64,000 nt of DNA from Numida meleagris. Its lineage: Eukaryota; Chordata; Aves; Galliformes; Numididae. The notes under the pieces were generated by a model that was not told the origin of the DNA, did not search any database, and saw only the letters and a program-made list of their open reading frames with translations. The translations under genes and the position numbers were made by a program. The stretch spans positions 107,060,935-107,124,934 of the forward strand of contig NC_034409.1 in the NCBI RefSeq assembly GCF_002078875.1, given 5' to 3'. Every line of letters begins with the position of its first letter. Position 1 is the first letter of the stretch. Shown in pieces: positions 33,101-45,799 of the stretch.

Positions 33101-33245
33101 CATAGAATCGCAGAATAGCTCGAACTGGAAGGGACCTACAAGGATCGTCGAGTCTAACTCCAGGCTCCGCACGGGTCAAACCCTATGACTGTGAGCAACG
33201 TCCAAGTGCTCCTTGAACTGTGGCAGCTTGGGGCCGTGCCCACTG
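33101..33245 (-). mobile_element. CR1 LINE 3' fragment next to the RIPK4 promoter
   Basis: CATAGAATCGCAGAATAGCT, GAACTGGAAGGGACCTACAA, then sequence descending from the CR1 3' region. Its edge lies about 270 bp upstream of the RIPK4 start codon, directly against the CpG island. CpGs inside it may reflect its location. The outer end is approximate. Confidence 0.85.
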
Positions 33246-33564
33246 CTCCGAGAACGGAAACATCAATGACTCCATTCTTGGCTTTTCCCGTAAATGGGGC
33301 CTATTCTGAGAGCCTCACCTGGGCTGCAGCCAAAGAGTGCATCCACACATCCTGCTTCAGACTGGGAGACGCAGTCCCACCTGCTCCGTGCTGCAGAGCC
33401 TGGGGTCTGTCTGAGTGTCCTTGGAAGCAAGGTTTTTTGTTTACAGTTTTCTGGGAAACTGTACTGCCAAGCACTGACACATCTATGGCTTTTACCTGCC
33501 CTTGGGTTGAGGGGCTTTGATTAGTTCAGTTGCAGATTTCAGTGCCTGAATCCTTTTGTGGATC

Positions 33565-34248
33565 TAGAATCATAGACTCATCTGAGTTGGGAGAGACCCC
33601 TAAAAGGCCATCTGGTCCAACTCCCCTGCTATGAACAGGAACACCTACAGCTACATCAGGTTGCTCAGGGCCCCATGCATCCTGACCTTGAGTGTTTCCA
33701 CAGATGGGGCATCCACCACCTCTCTGGGCAACCTGTGCCAGTGCCTAACCACCTTCCTTGTAAAAAACCTCTTCATTTTATCCAATCTAAATTTCCCCTC
33801 TTTCAGTTTGAAACCATTTCCCCTTGTCCTATCACAGTAGACCCTGCTGAAGTGTCTGTGCTCTTCTTTCTTACAGCCCCCCTTTAGATACTGAAAAGCC
33901 ACTGTCAGCTCTCCCCAGAGCCTTCTCTTCTCCAAGCTGAACAGCCCCAGTTCTCTCAGCCTGTCCCTGTAGAGGAGCTGTTCCATCCCTTGAATCATTT
34001 TTGTGGCCCTCCTCTGGACGTGCTCCAGCAGGTCCATGTCTCTCCTGTACTGAGGACTCCCCATCTGGTCGCAGTACTCCAGGTGAGGTCTCACCAGTGC
34101 AGAGCAGAGGGGCAGGATCACCTCCCTTGCCCTGCTGGCCATGCTTCTTTGGATGCAGCCCAGGTACTCCATGACTTGGACCGAGGCATAATCACTCTTA
34201 ATCTGTTGCTGAGATACTGCAGCTGTGAGGAAGGAGTCTGCAACCTTT
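33565..34248 (-). mobile_element. CR1 LINE fragment, about 680 bp, with long open ORF2 C-terminal frame
   Basis: The tail TAGAATCATAGACTC at 33565 is followed in inverse orientation by the complete C-terminal part of CR1 ORF2. A minus-strand frame of about 220 codons stays open ([74 protein letters not shown]). The catalytic reverse-transcriptase motifs and endonuclease lie outside this truncated copy, so it is not autonomous. Confidence 0.93.
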
Positions 34249-37200
34249 GGTAAGCAGCATAATCGTAAAGAGGCTATTGCTATCTGCATCGTGACCTTCA
34301 CGCCTATCACATGTCTAAAGGTTAATAAAGCTTGTGATTGTTTGTTATGGTGAATATCAGACTCAACTTTATTGTTCTAGGCAGTCAGCGTGTGATTGTT
34401 TAATCTGGCAAGTTAGGCAACAGATGGAGGACAATATGTTTTAAAGCTGGGATAATAGCAGTAGTCACTCTGTTGTCTTTGCAAAGCTCCATTTAGAAAG
34501 AATTTGTAGAAACGTTTAATTATTTTCAAGTCAAGAGACATCAAGTCTGTTCTCAGGGCTTTATTCCACATGAACTACTTCCTGTTTAATTTACTCTGGA
34601 TTAAACTAAACACTCGCTTACTCTAAATGAGAGCATCTATATGTACATAAATCACAATCAAGAAATAACTGTGTAGAGACAAGTCCTTAGTCCCTCTGTC
34701 TGGCCTCCTCTTCCTCCTGCCTGCCATCCTAACTTCCTCTTTCTTTTGATTTGGGTTCAGCTACAGCTGGATCCGTGTGGAGAGATGTCTGTGCTCCCAG
34801 GGAGCTCTGCTTAAACTGAAGCAGTTACCATGACTTAGTTCCCAGCAATGCACCAAATATTTCATTCCACTAAATGATACATTACAATTCAAACACCCAT
34901 TTCATTGGTGAGATGGCAAAAACTGTCAAATAAAATAAACTAGACAAAACCCAACTTGCAATTAGCTTGCAGTTGATTTTAAGCAAGAAATTGATTGTAC
35001 ACCTTCTGTCTGCACAGTGACTGTGGAACTAATTCAGCACACAGCAGCAGTGAAGGAGAGCTCACGAGCAACCATGAAAAGAGCTGTTCTAAGAGAATTC
35101 ATATTGCTCAAGTGCTTTCATGAAGGTCAGGCCTGAATAAAATTAACATTTATGTTGCCTAGAGAATGGCTGCTCAGCCTCGGAGGTTTTGGTTTGTGAA
35201 GTGTAGGGAGGCTGGAAAAGGGCACCAGAAGAGCTTTTCTTTAAGAGGAAGAAGAAGATGGCAAGGGAATTCCAGAGCTGTCTGTTCCCCAATTAAAAAT
35301 AAACAGATAAATTATGCTAGCAGATAGCCGAGGTGACATAAGAGCAGTCAGTACTGGGTTTATTGAGAACAAATCATGTGACACCAGCCTAATGGATTTT
35401 TTCATGGCAAGGTAACCAGCCCTGTCTGTGTCTTCCTCTCCTGTGCATTAGCACAGGCATCATGAAGAAAACCCTCTTCCTACTTTGTTTCACAGCCTTG
35501 CAGCGTTCCTTGATCCTATCAGAGAACGGGGCTTAAGCCTTTTCATTTTGTGAGGATATCCTTCTAAAGCTTTGCTTGACGTATACGCAGTAAACCAGGC
35601 CAAAGCTTCAGTAGGTTGTGGGGCGTCTTTTCCCCCGTTAGAGACAAGAAGTTTTTCTCCTGTTGTCCATGAAGGGATAGCAGATTTCAACTATGTAACA
35701 GCTTTAAAGCTGATACAAAGGAACACTGATTTGTAACTTTCCAAAAGATAAAATAAAAAATCCATCCCTTCATCCAGGCTGCAAACCTCTAAGCTGTGGC
35801 GTAACGTTTTTATATGAAAGCAGTGCAGAGCTGTAGTTGGCTTAAACCAATCTGAAATGGCATCTTGCTGAAGGAAGTTTGCCATCCCCTCTTTTGTATT
35901 GGCACTGGTGCTCTCATGGTTGAAGAGTAACTGAATCAGCTTAAGGATATCACTTAAAAAAGAAAAAAAAAACAACAACACAACAGAAAGCCAAACCACC
36001 ACTCCCTTGCTTAGTGTGCAGATAGACTTTAAGCTGGCCTGACTTACCACAAGCTCACTGATGTCAACAGACGGGGGGGTGAGTAGGAAGGAAATCGCCT
36101 CTGAAGAAGGTGGTGAAAGGGGCACGGTTACACATGGCAGCAGATGCAGTGGTGAACTCAGCATATGGAATTCCTTGCTGATCTCATACAGCGCAACTGC
36201 TCACTTCAAGAACAGTGGCAGACCGTAACAGAACGCACGCTGTATTTCATGTGATCTAGTAAGAATATTATGGTTTCAGGGCTTTAGGGAAGCTTTGCAA
36301 AGTGCTGTTGACATGTCCTAGTAATATGAAAGTACATGCCAAAAAAACAGACTGGGGCAAATACTCCTCTTCGAAATGTTACACTTTAAAGCAAGTGCAA
36401 AATGGTGAATGATCCAAATTGGAGGATTTTTTGCAAGGAAGAATACTACGCTTCTCATAACTGCTTTCTTAGGAACTGTTAAACTATTTTTGTTAACATT
36501 GTTCCTTGGTAAGGATAAGACAAAGCCCTGAATTCAGGCACTTAAATGTGAAGGATTAAACGACATCAATTGTATGTATATCTCATTAGCAAGTCTGTTT
36601 ATAGCAGCAGAGGGCTTGTAAAAGTGACAGAACACAATGCAAATTATTAAAAAAAAAAAGATCCCATTAGCGCAAGCAATGAATAATAGAGTTATTTCTG
36701 TGGTGTTAAGAATACCTCGTTTTACATCTTCATTCTGAAACCTTGGAGAACAAAAAAGGTGTTCTGCATGACTTCCTCAAGCTGAGTCTTGCTCTGCCTC
36801 TTGGCAGACACCACCATTTTCCAGGTACATTTTTCCCCACTGCTAGCTGCGCTGCAGGGCACCATCTCCTAGGTCATCATCAAAGGGTTTCTTTGTCAGC
36901 CAGGCAAGCTGGCTCCTTCTCCCTCTGCAAAGCTAGAGCCAGTCTGCTCCCACTGATATCCACAATGGTCCCGTGCCAGACCCGCAGCGACGCGTTGCGC
37001 TGCTCTCCGGATTCCGGCAGACCCGTGCCAATTTGCCTTATCTGATGTTCTGGCTCCACGAGAACGAGTCCCACATGACTCATGTCCACCTCATGGCCTG
37101 ATGTGCACGGGAAGGAGTTGCTTTTCAAGCTGGGTCCCGCAAATTCCTTGCTTCTCACAGAGCTATCTACTGGGAAGCACGGAATTAATACGCATTCAAG

Positions 37201-39719
37201 GCAGAGCTCTGCCCAACTCGCAGCCCATGCCACCTGCGGGGCGGTTCGGAGCACCCAGCCCGCGGGCACCCTCTATGGGCTCTGCTGGAAACAGCACTCG
37301 TGCGGATGAGAGTAACTTCAGAACTCTACATTAGATGACAGAGAAGGTTTCACTTTTTAGCTTCCCAAGGCCCTTGTGTGAGTGCGAACGCTGAGTAATA
37401 ATGAAGTGGAACAGGTACCTAAGCAGCAGTAGGATAAGGCTCTACTGTGCCACTAAGCAGCGCGAGAACAATTGCTTTAAGAGATGATTTTCAAAATAAG
37501 TTCCCATTAATAAATGATCACCCTTCTGTGTCTGACCCCACCGTTGATTTTGTCTTCCAAAATACGTTTGATAGGCTCACCTATGTCCTGCCCTTCAAGT
37601 GTGGTTCCACAGCTCAAAAGCATGCGTGTTTAAACCTGTCATGGGAAAGCCCTGGTCCTGAATGGGCTTTGTGTAAATTAGCCCTGATACCTGCAACGCA
37701 GCAAACTCCAAATCAGGCAGGCATAGGCAACTGCCCAAAGGAGCGAATTGTTGGATAAAGGATTAGAGGCTTTTGGTAAACTATTATAAAAGATCTGCAT
37801 TTTGGTTGACTAATACTTTCCATTATAAAGGGCTCTTTCTTTGGGAAGCATTAACACCTCTGTTGTTTGTTGCAGACCTTTGATATTTAGCAGGGGAAAT
37901 CCCAGAGGCTACAGTGGTGCCTATTCATTGCCCAGAGACAAGTGAGTCAGTTTTACCTGTATTGTAGAGAATTAAAAATGTTGGGTCTCTGATTCATGCA
38001 CAAAGGCAGATTAAAATCAGGTTACCACCCACATCTGTCTGGCCTGCCCCCTCCGCAAAAATGGCTCAACTGCTCTTGAAGCATCAGCTGAATTGCCACA
38101 AATTACAGCCAGGCATATTTAATAATACTAAAAGGCGAGCACGAAGATCTCAGCTGCTTGCAGAGCAGAATCTTTCCAGGTGGTAACAAGGTAGATGGCT
38201 GTGGGAGGAAATTTTTACTGCCACCATTTTCAATCTGCCTGTATTGGTGACAGGGACCTTACATTGCTTTTCGTTCTCTTGCCGAGATGGCCTAACGTTG
38301 CAGACAGCTTGCTCTAGGTTGTTAGACTGAAGCAGCAATGAGCACTGCTCTCTGAACACGGGCACACGCTGTCAGAGACATGACTTCAGGCTCTCTCCTA
38401 CAGGCAGCCCCTCTCCCATTCATAGTGGGAATGTCACCAATGGCATAGAGCCTTCTGCTGGCTCTCCCTCCACACTTTGGGACAGCGAGTGCAGCAGGAA
38501 CTGCACCCAGCTCCCTCAGAGCATGAGGAAGTAGAAGGAACAGTTCGTGTACGAGTGTAACAAGTCCTATTCTGACACCACCACCTCACCCCCTCCGACC
38601 AGCCTACGTGGGAGCCTGTGCTCTTCCAGCTGTGTGGTTGAGATGGAAGGAGTCATCGTCCCTTCCTCCAGCCCAGCACACGGGCCTAGCCTGTCCTCAT
38701 AGTCCTCACATGCAACAGGTGAGGGCAGTTAGGGGTCAGTTCAGCAGAGAGAGTTTTCTATGGAAGATGCACGGTGCAAATCCTCCCAGATAAAACTGTC
38801 CCAGAATCCTTGGCTGCTTTGTAGTTACATGGCAAACTCACTTCTTGATTTTTGTTCTTTCAAACTATTTCCAGTCTGTTTGATACTCTGTTCTTGTTGG
38901 CTGGGATCTCACCCAGGTGCAGGTTTGTTCAGGTAAGGAAACGAGCATTCAGTAAGCCATGGTAATCACACCACCATCCACCATGTTTTGAAGGGTCTTG
39001 CCATGAAAGTTCCTGTTTCCAGGCAGCAGAGCAATCCACTCCCAGAAATTACCTCTGGCTCTTCAAGGGACGCTGGCTTGTAGTAACTAATACACTTGCA
39101 GGTGACTGAATGCTACTTCCTCATGTGTACATGTCTTACAGTTGTAACTTGGAGAGCTCATTCATTTCTTGTAAAAAAGGTTTTGAACACCGCATTTCAA
39201 TTTTACTTTGACGAAAGAGAGCTGTCTTTTTGTCTATGCCTTTTATACAATAATCAAATGAATAATTTGCCAAGTGCTTTTCCTGGCAGTTCAGAACAAC
39301 AGTGGCTATGTGGAATGATTGATGGAAATACAGTTAGGCACTTTTAGCTACACTGCCAGTATCATTAAGTTGCTTTCTCGTATTGTACCCGCAGCAGCCA
39401 ACCAGTAACTACAAAATTTCAGTTACAGCAAATGGTACATAAATCCTAGGTTCAACTCTATGAACATCTTTAACCGAGGACTTACTTGTTATCAGAAGCC
39501 TGACCTAAACCTGGGACTGCATTATGTACTGCTAAATTTAAACTCATGTGACCCTCACCATCTTTGTTATATCTAAGGGAACAGAGAATAGAATATTCTG
39601 AAAATACAAGTTACAGACATAGTATTTATGAAGGAAAATAAGAATAACCTCTCATTAGATTGCCAAAATTGAAAATGTCAGCAATTAAAAGATGAATCAG
39701 ACTGCTATTTATTATACTG
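34249..39719. other. Intergenic DNA upstream of RIPK4
   Basis: AT-rich unique sequence. No transposon was recognised. A minus-strand frame at 35490-36164 with one internal stop is discussed as a finding. Nothing else is supported. Confidence 0.5.
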
Positions 39720-39798
39720 TATTGAAACCAAAAATACTCAATGTAAAGAGAACTGACTGCAGCAGGGTTCCAATCAGTAGTCCTCATCAAATACACAA
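39720..39798 (-). pseudogene. HINFP-like pseudogene, probable last-exon remnant
   Basis: A strong pyrimidine-rich acceptor (ttattttctgttcag) in the right phase opens a frame starting CVFDEDY then a stop. A later frame gives LLQSVLF, resembling HINFP HEDGYMRLQLVRY. Similarity is weak and the lower end arbitrary. Confidence 0.4.
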
Positions 39799-40221
39799 CT
39801 GAACAGAAAATAAGAGACACCTATTTGTAGTTACATTTTGTTTGCTGAATTTTCTTGTGCCAAAATGGAAAGTACAGCTTGTTTGTACTATAGAAGCTGT
39901 TGATATATTTATGCACAGCTTCTTTCCTCAATAGATAGAACAAAAAGGTCAATAAATGTTCTTTCAACAATAGAATTGCAAGAATTTCCCAGTAGTAAAA
40001 GCTATAAAAACAAGAAGACTTAAGCCATCTTTACACTAGGATTTCCATAATGACAGCAAAATCTAAGAAGTGAATTGTTTCACAACGTTTCACAGGCTGC
40101 CTAAAGGCAGACCAAGCTTATGACAGCCTTTAATTCAATATCTGAATCTCTTATACAAAACCTAAAAAGAAAAAAATAAGAGTTACTTTGTGATCTGAAC
40201 AAGAATCAGTTGGTAACATAC

Positions 40222-40337
40222 CTGAAACGAGAATGACTGCTGAGTTTATGTGCTTTTCAGAGATGTAGGGTCAGTGTATAACTCCAGGAGAAGTATTTCT
40301 GAGAGATGTGGCACTTATATTTCAGAATACCATTACT
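40222..40337 (-). pseudogene. HINFP-like pseudogene, exon with TGA (last finger)
   Basis: Acceptor ctttccaag, donor gtatgt, 116 nt. It reads LKYKCHISQKYFSWSYTLTL then HL, TGA (40259-40257), KAHKLSSHSRF. HINFP has [20 protein letters not shown] then LRKKH and ...HPRFR. The second Cys is Ser, the Arg is TGA, and three residues are deleted near the end. Confidence 0.8.
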
Positions 40338-41057
40338 CTTGGAAAGAAACACTGTTGGAGTCATTTAATCCTTTGTTGAAAGGGGGAAAACCACACTATC
40401 TAGTTAAAAAACCTTTTTGAAGTTAGCTTCCTAAAAAGTTTAAAATGTACATTTTTTAGGCAAACTTATCTGATTAAGGAACCCCAGCGAACATGTAAAT
40501 TTTTGCATGGCCTTCAGCACTGAAGATATATCTTCAATACCAGCGTGACAAATAGCTTCCACTAAAATATATTCAGTTTACAAAATAGCATTGATCATAA
40601 CTTGGAGAGTACAAACAGCCAAGAAGTGTGCGCAAACTATTACAGCTAAAGCTGTATTTTTAATGTAAAGCTCTATTTTTATTTTTAATTAGACTCACCT
40701 GACTAAAAGTGATGTAACCTTTACACACTTGATAGTTTCTCTATTTTCAGGTTACATACTGGGTCTAAGGGTAAAGTACTAACATGAGGAGGGAGGTAAT
40801 ATTGGATGTTAATCCAGTGTTTTGAGTTTCAGATTAGGATTGGCATGTTCTTAAAAATATATATATATTTATAGGTAAGGATGAATCAGGTATTTGCGTA
40901 AGGCTTGCAAAAGTCCTAGAAATATGTGCAAACAATTACCTGATTTGATGGAAAAATGAAAGATTTCTTTCATTCATATGAAACCAAACACATGCAAATG
41001 TGAAGATTAAGGATCATTTATAGCAATATATTTTATTCTGCTATTTAATATACTCAC

Positions 41058-41196
41058 CACATGTGCTCTCTTGTAGTGCTGTCTCAGAGTTCGTAAAGTC
41101 CATGAAGTAAAACCACATCCTTCAACATCACAGCTGTAGGCATCTGAATCACTGTGTGTTTCAACATGTTTATGCAGATCACAGGCATTCTTAAAA
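41058..41196 (-). pseudogene. HINFP-like pseudogene, open exon with two finger parts
   Basis: Acceptor tgttttgag, donor gtgagt, 139 nt. It reads SFKNACDLHKHVETH then SDSDAYSCDVEGCGFTSWTL and RTLRQHYKRAHV, matching HINFP [22 protein letters not shown] and onward. The C-x4-C and H-x4-H ligands are intact and there is no stop. Confidence 0.85.
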
Positions 41197-42229
41197 CTCA
41201 AAACAAGGTAAAACAAATAACAGATAGGATAGTACAGAGAAGTAGTCTTGCGGTTAATGTTTAGGACTGGGAGGTGGTAATTTTTGGCTCTGAAAATGAC
41301 AAGTGAAAGCGGAATATGTGTAAATCATTTCTGTTCTCTAACTCAGTTTTTCCACCTGCGAAAAGGGGATAATACAGACACCTCTTTGATGTGCTTTCTA
41401 TTTCATTTTCCATTCCCTCTTTCTTCCCACACATCCATACCTTGCCTGGATCTAGGAGATTTTTTCACAACCATGTTGAATGGCATCATCTTCTTTTTCT
41501 GTTCACACAGAAAATTCTCATCCATTATCTAGCAGTTGTTTCATTATTTTGGGGCTAGAAATTCAGATTATTTCCTTCTGTTCACCTATGATGTGAACAC
41601 AAAAGTACTTAAATATGTGTTCACTTTATCCCACTCTCAGCATACAAAGACTAGACCTCTCATTTTCTCTGGCAAAGGTTATACATAAAAAGTTACACAT
41701 ATGCTTACACGTGCAATCTGGTCTATCACATCACAATGCTACTTTTTTGTCTGCTTGGTTTTAATTTCTCTGCTCTTTGACATCATACTGTGAAAGCAGA
41801 AAAGATGCCATCATAGAAAAATCAGCAACCAAGACTTTAGATGTTATAGTGAACCTGTGGCAGAAAAATCATTCCAAAGAGAAGATTGAAACTCTGAACA
41901 AACGGACAACAATCATTTGGAATGGCAAAACCCACAGTTTCAGGCACTACTGCTGCACATCTCAAATTGTCCTGATGAGCATTTTATAGTACACAAAGTT
42001 TTGCCAAGAAAAGTCACTTTTAACACATCAATCCTACTTCACTAGAAATTCATGAACTACAGCATTTCAGCATATGAAGGCAGATGAACAGCAGATAAAT
42101 CTATTAGATTTCTTAATGGAACAGCTGACTATTTTAGCAGTTGAAAAGTTTCCTTATCTTTATTAACTCCTATCTAAGACGCTAACTCAGGGTTCTGTTC
42201 ATATAGCTACAAGCCTTACATTTTCTTAC

Positions 42230-42350
42230 CTGCTGTCACAGAGCTGACAATGGAAAGGATTTTCATTACAGTCTCAGAATCTGATGTGTGTTTCCAGTGA
42301 GAAGGCACTTGTGCATACCGTATTACGAATTGGACATGCAACAGAGTTAA
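42230..42350 (-). pseudogene. HINFP-like pseudogene, exon with TGA and lost zinc ligands
   Basis: Acceptor ctgcag, donor gtaagc, 121 nt. It reads VNSVACPIRNTVC then TSAFSLETHIRF, TGA (42276-42274), and DCNENPFHCQLCDS. This aligns gap-free with HINFP VNHYKCPLCDMTC...HMRFRHSEDRPFKC. The second Cys of the finger is Arg, the Arg after RF is TGA (a CGA-to-TGA change is the likely route), and the terminal His is Asp. Confidence 0.82.
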
Positions 42351-45016
42351 CTGCAGAAAGAAAGATACTTTCAGTTCTGCAACACAACTTCATCAGGATA
42401 CTCTGTCCATATGACAAAAAAATAAAATAAAATAAAAGCTCATATTAAAAATAACATTATAGTAAATTGGGAATCAAACGTACACAGAAAGAAATGAGGT
42501 AAAATTTGAATGCAAATACAGTAAAGAGAGTAGTCAAATAACAGTCAGTCTTATAATCTTTTATATGCATGTATAATCTGATGATGTTTCAAGTTACTTT
42601 CCAAAAAGGTAAGGGAAAAAGACGTAGAGGATCGCATTTCACTCTCTAGGCTCTAACAAAAGGATGATTATAGTCTTGCCTTTAGCACTTTGGGAGAATT
42701 CCTAAAAGGTGCGTGTTGTCTGCAGGCCTTCTGACAGACAAGCACTGGCAAATCTACTTTTAATGTTTAAGGTATTACCACTCTTTCAGAAGGTGGCAGA
42801 AGGAGTATGTCTGTCCTCCGCCTCCCCATTTCACATTCGGATATTTTTGCTTAAGGCGTAATAATGGTAGGTGGTTGCTAAGCTGACAGACTTTGAACTG
42901 CACTGGCTGAGGCACAGGTTGGCTCTGCTGACTCTGGAACAGGGGAGAACCTCTGGCAGGTTGGCAGGCAGAACTGTAACATCTTAAGCTGAACAAGTGC
43001 TTGCTTTGCTGCAAGTGAATCAGCAACCTGATGAATGTAGTAGGAAGAGTCTCAGCAAAGAAGTTTGGGATTTAGATAAAATCTGTTATATGTAAGACCC
43101 TGAAACATTGCCTTATTTTATAATCAGATCAGTGCTTACCAGGTGGCGAGTGAAAAACATGCAGTTGAAGTGGTCATGTAAAAAATGAAGTACTTGTTCT
43201 AACTACTCTGGAATTATTCCTTGCATAGACACTTTTCCTCATCGTTTGTCTTAAAATTGGAAAAATGATTTTTTTTTTCCTTCCTAATATAAGTAGCTTC
43301 TTTTGTAAAATTAGTCTGGAATAACTTAGTATTTAAAACTGAACCAGTGATGTTCAACAATCTCTTGAAATGGGAGTATCCAACAGTTTACCTAGTTGTC
43401 TGGCATGTAAATGTTTCCATGTAGGGAGCAATTTCGGAATACCTGCAGCACTTGCATTCGCATAACAACTTATTTCACACTAATTTCTTATAGGTAGGCA
43501 AAGCCTTTTAAAGGAAATTTCAATAATTATCTATTACCAGAAAGCTATTATGAAATATGCTGGTGTAAGAATCTGAAAATGTCATGTCTGCACTGGCAAT
43601 CTGCACTGGCATATGTATGCTGCCGGAATTTGTAAAGAAAGCTGAATCATGAACTGGGAAAGTAACTGGCTCTAATGTCTGAAGGGATTTAGGTTGTGCC
43701 TAAGCAGCTGGATCGAGAATTACTTCACAGCTTCCTCAGCCAAGTTCACGTTGTAGCTGGTTCACAGTGGCTTACTGGGACATGACACAGTAACACCTCA
43801 CCCTTCTTCCTAGGTCTAGCAACCCTGTGATTTTCCCTGGCTGTGCAAGCAGAACGCAGTCTGAGTTACCAGGGAACGAGGCCAGCCAGGCTCCTTGCAC
43901 AGTTCACAAAGGTTTAGATATAGCCAGAGGGACCAGAAACAAACAGTTCTATTAATCACGCGCTTTATTTTCTATATCAACTCTATTTTAAAATGTTATG
44001 CTTTAATTTTTTTAAAAACTCAGCGTATTTCAACTGCTTCATTAGCTAGTAAAAAATAATAAAAAGTATTTATTTCCAATTTCTATCCAAAGGAATAAAA
44101 CTAGTATGATAAAGAAAAATCACTCTATTTTAGAACATAGAATATAAAAATTAAGATATTTTATATCAGATGCACGTCAAGTATAAAAGCATTTAAATAC
44201 AAACATGCTTAGTCCTGGTAGCTCACAGTAAGCACCAAATTAAATGCATAGTTGTTAAACATCAATGCGTTGATTTGCAGACAGTGAAAAACTATGTTTT
44301 CTTTACGAACACAGCTAGAAAGTAGAATCTACTGCGACTGAACAAGTCTGCACAAAGCTATTTGTATGTTTATACAACCTAAATAACTGGTACCCAGGTC
44401 TGTCTACATGGTTCAAATATTCCTGTTCCAAAGCAAAGACCCACCCACCTTTCGGCTTCTGCATTTCCTGTATGTCCAAGAGCAATATCACATGTTTCCT
44501 TGTGCTTAGATGCTGGAGGATTCTTTCCCAGCAAGTCATAGGTGTTGTAGTATAACTTGTGAGAGTAATTTGGGGACCTCGGGGAGATTGTGGTTAGGTC
44601 AGTGAAGGACTGTTCCATTTGAGTGAAGCTGATTATGTGCTGCAAAGTGAGCAGAGTTGCAGCCCAAGCAAAGACACTGCTTTGGCTTCAACCATTCTGC
44701 CAGTCATGAAAGCAAGTAACCAAAGATGCAAATGAAGAATAAGCATCTGCTCAGGGAGCTACTGCAAAACAGAAAAGCCCACATTGAAAAGCCCCTTAAG
44801 CTTCTTAATCAGAAGGCATGGAGAAGGGAGTTCCTATGCTTCAGAGGGACTAGCAAATTCTTACTTTCCATTGTTTGTAACTCAGTTGCCCTAGTTCTGT
44901 CTATTAATTTTCTTACTTGATATAACAATACCTTAGTAACTGTAGTTTATCAAAAGCTCTTCTGTATAAGGTAACCTTGAGAAAACCATGATTTTTTTTA
45001 AAAAGCTCTCACTTAC

Positions 45017-45094
45017 CATGTTCCCTCATGTGATCACGTAGCAGCCTGTCATTGGCAAAATGCTTGTGACAGTTCTGGCAAACAAATATTTGCT
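45017..45094 (-). pseudogene. HINFP-like pseudogene, intact C2H2 finger exon
   Basis: Acceptor aaattcag, donor gtaagt, 78 nt. It reads QIFVCQNCHKHFANDRLLRD then HMREH, a complete C2H2 finger (C-x2-C, H-x3-H) matching the HINFP finger that ends RLLRDHMRNH. There is no stop, and all zinc ligands are kept. The phase, one base out, joins the next exon correctly. Confidence 0.82.
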
Positions 45095-45649
45095 CTGAAT
45101 TTAAACATGTAGAAATCGTTTAGTGGCAATACAAATACCTTACAAAAGGTATATTAATTAATAACCTATAGCTGTCAGTTTGGTGAATAAACTAATACCA
45201 CACCGAGACTCATTATCAATATTTTTCAGAAGAAAACTTAGTTGAGGCTTAATGAAAAGGATTGTTTGCCAGTAGCTTAATTTCATTTTCAAACAGATAA
45301 CAATCTGTTCAAAATACTAACAGCTTGAAATGTGAGTCAATTCTTCTTCAATTGCCTAGAGTACTTTTACTTTCCATCATCAAAGTACCCACAATTTCTA
45401 AACGTATTCCAAGTATTTAAAATCAGAAAAAAAAAAAAACAGCTACCTCTCCCTTTCTCATTAGCACACAGCAAAGTATGCCAATCAATAGACAGCTGAT
45501 AGAGGTAGTGAGTGTTCTGGTGAAGAAAATACTTGCTGAAAAAAAAGGAAAGCTGAAGAGAAAAAGATATCTTTTGATCTGAAAGTAGTTAAAAGCCTAT
45601 TGGGATTGCTTGCAGAGATTTTGTAATCCCAAGCCTAGCTCTAGTGGAG

Positions 45650-45761
45650 GTTCTCACTTCAATAATCTCCAAAAATGTAGGACATGCTACAACTTTTTCT
45701 TGCATGTGAGTTTGTAAGAGATCCCATAGCTTGTGTTTCCTTTTAAATATTCCTAAGCAGT
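45650..45761 (-). pseudogene. HINFP-like pseudogene, exon remnant (QEKVVACPT)
   Basis: Acceptor tctgttag precedes a frame reading DCLGIFKRKHKLWDLLQTHM then QEKVVACPT, aligning without gaps to the HINFP segment ending in TQEKVVACPTC. The finger's first His is now Leu and the Cys after CPT is Phe. Downstream the sequence loses similarity and no convincing donor remains. The end is approximate. Confidence 0.75.
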
Positions 45762-45799
45762 CTAACAGAAACAAACAAAATAGCTGCACAAGAGTACCA

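Noticed and set aside
36880..37269. 129-codon minus-strand frame with protein-like text
   Set aside because: Plus-strand frames overlap it, it has no recognisable domain, and nothing links it to a gene. Kept out for lack of support.
41007..45094. Zinc-finger exons at 41-45 kb as part of PRDM15
   Set aside because: PRDM15 ends with its own stop at 60813, about 15 kb upstream in transcription order, and the finger sequences match HINFP, not PRDM15.
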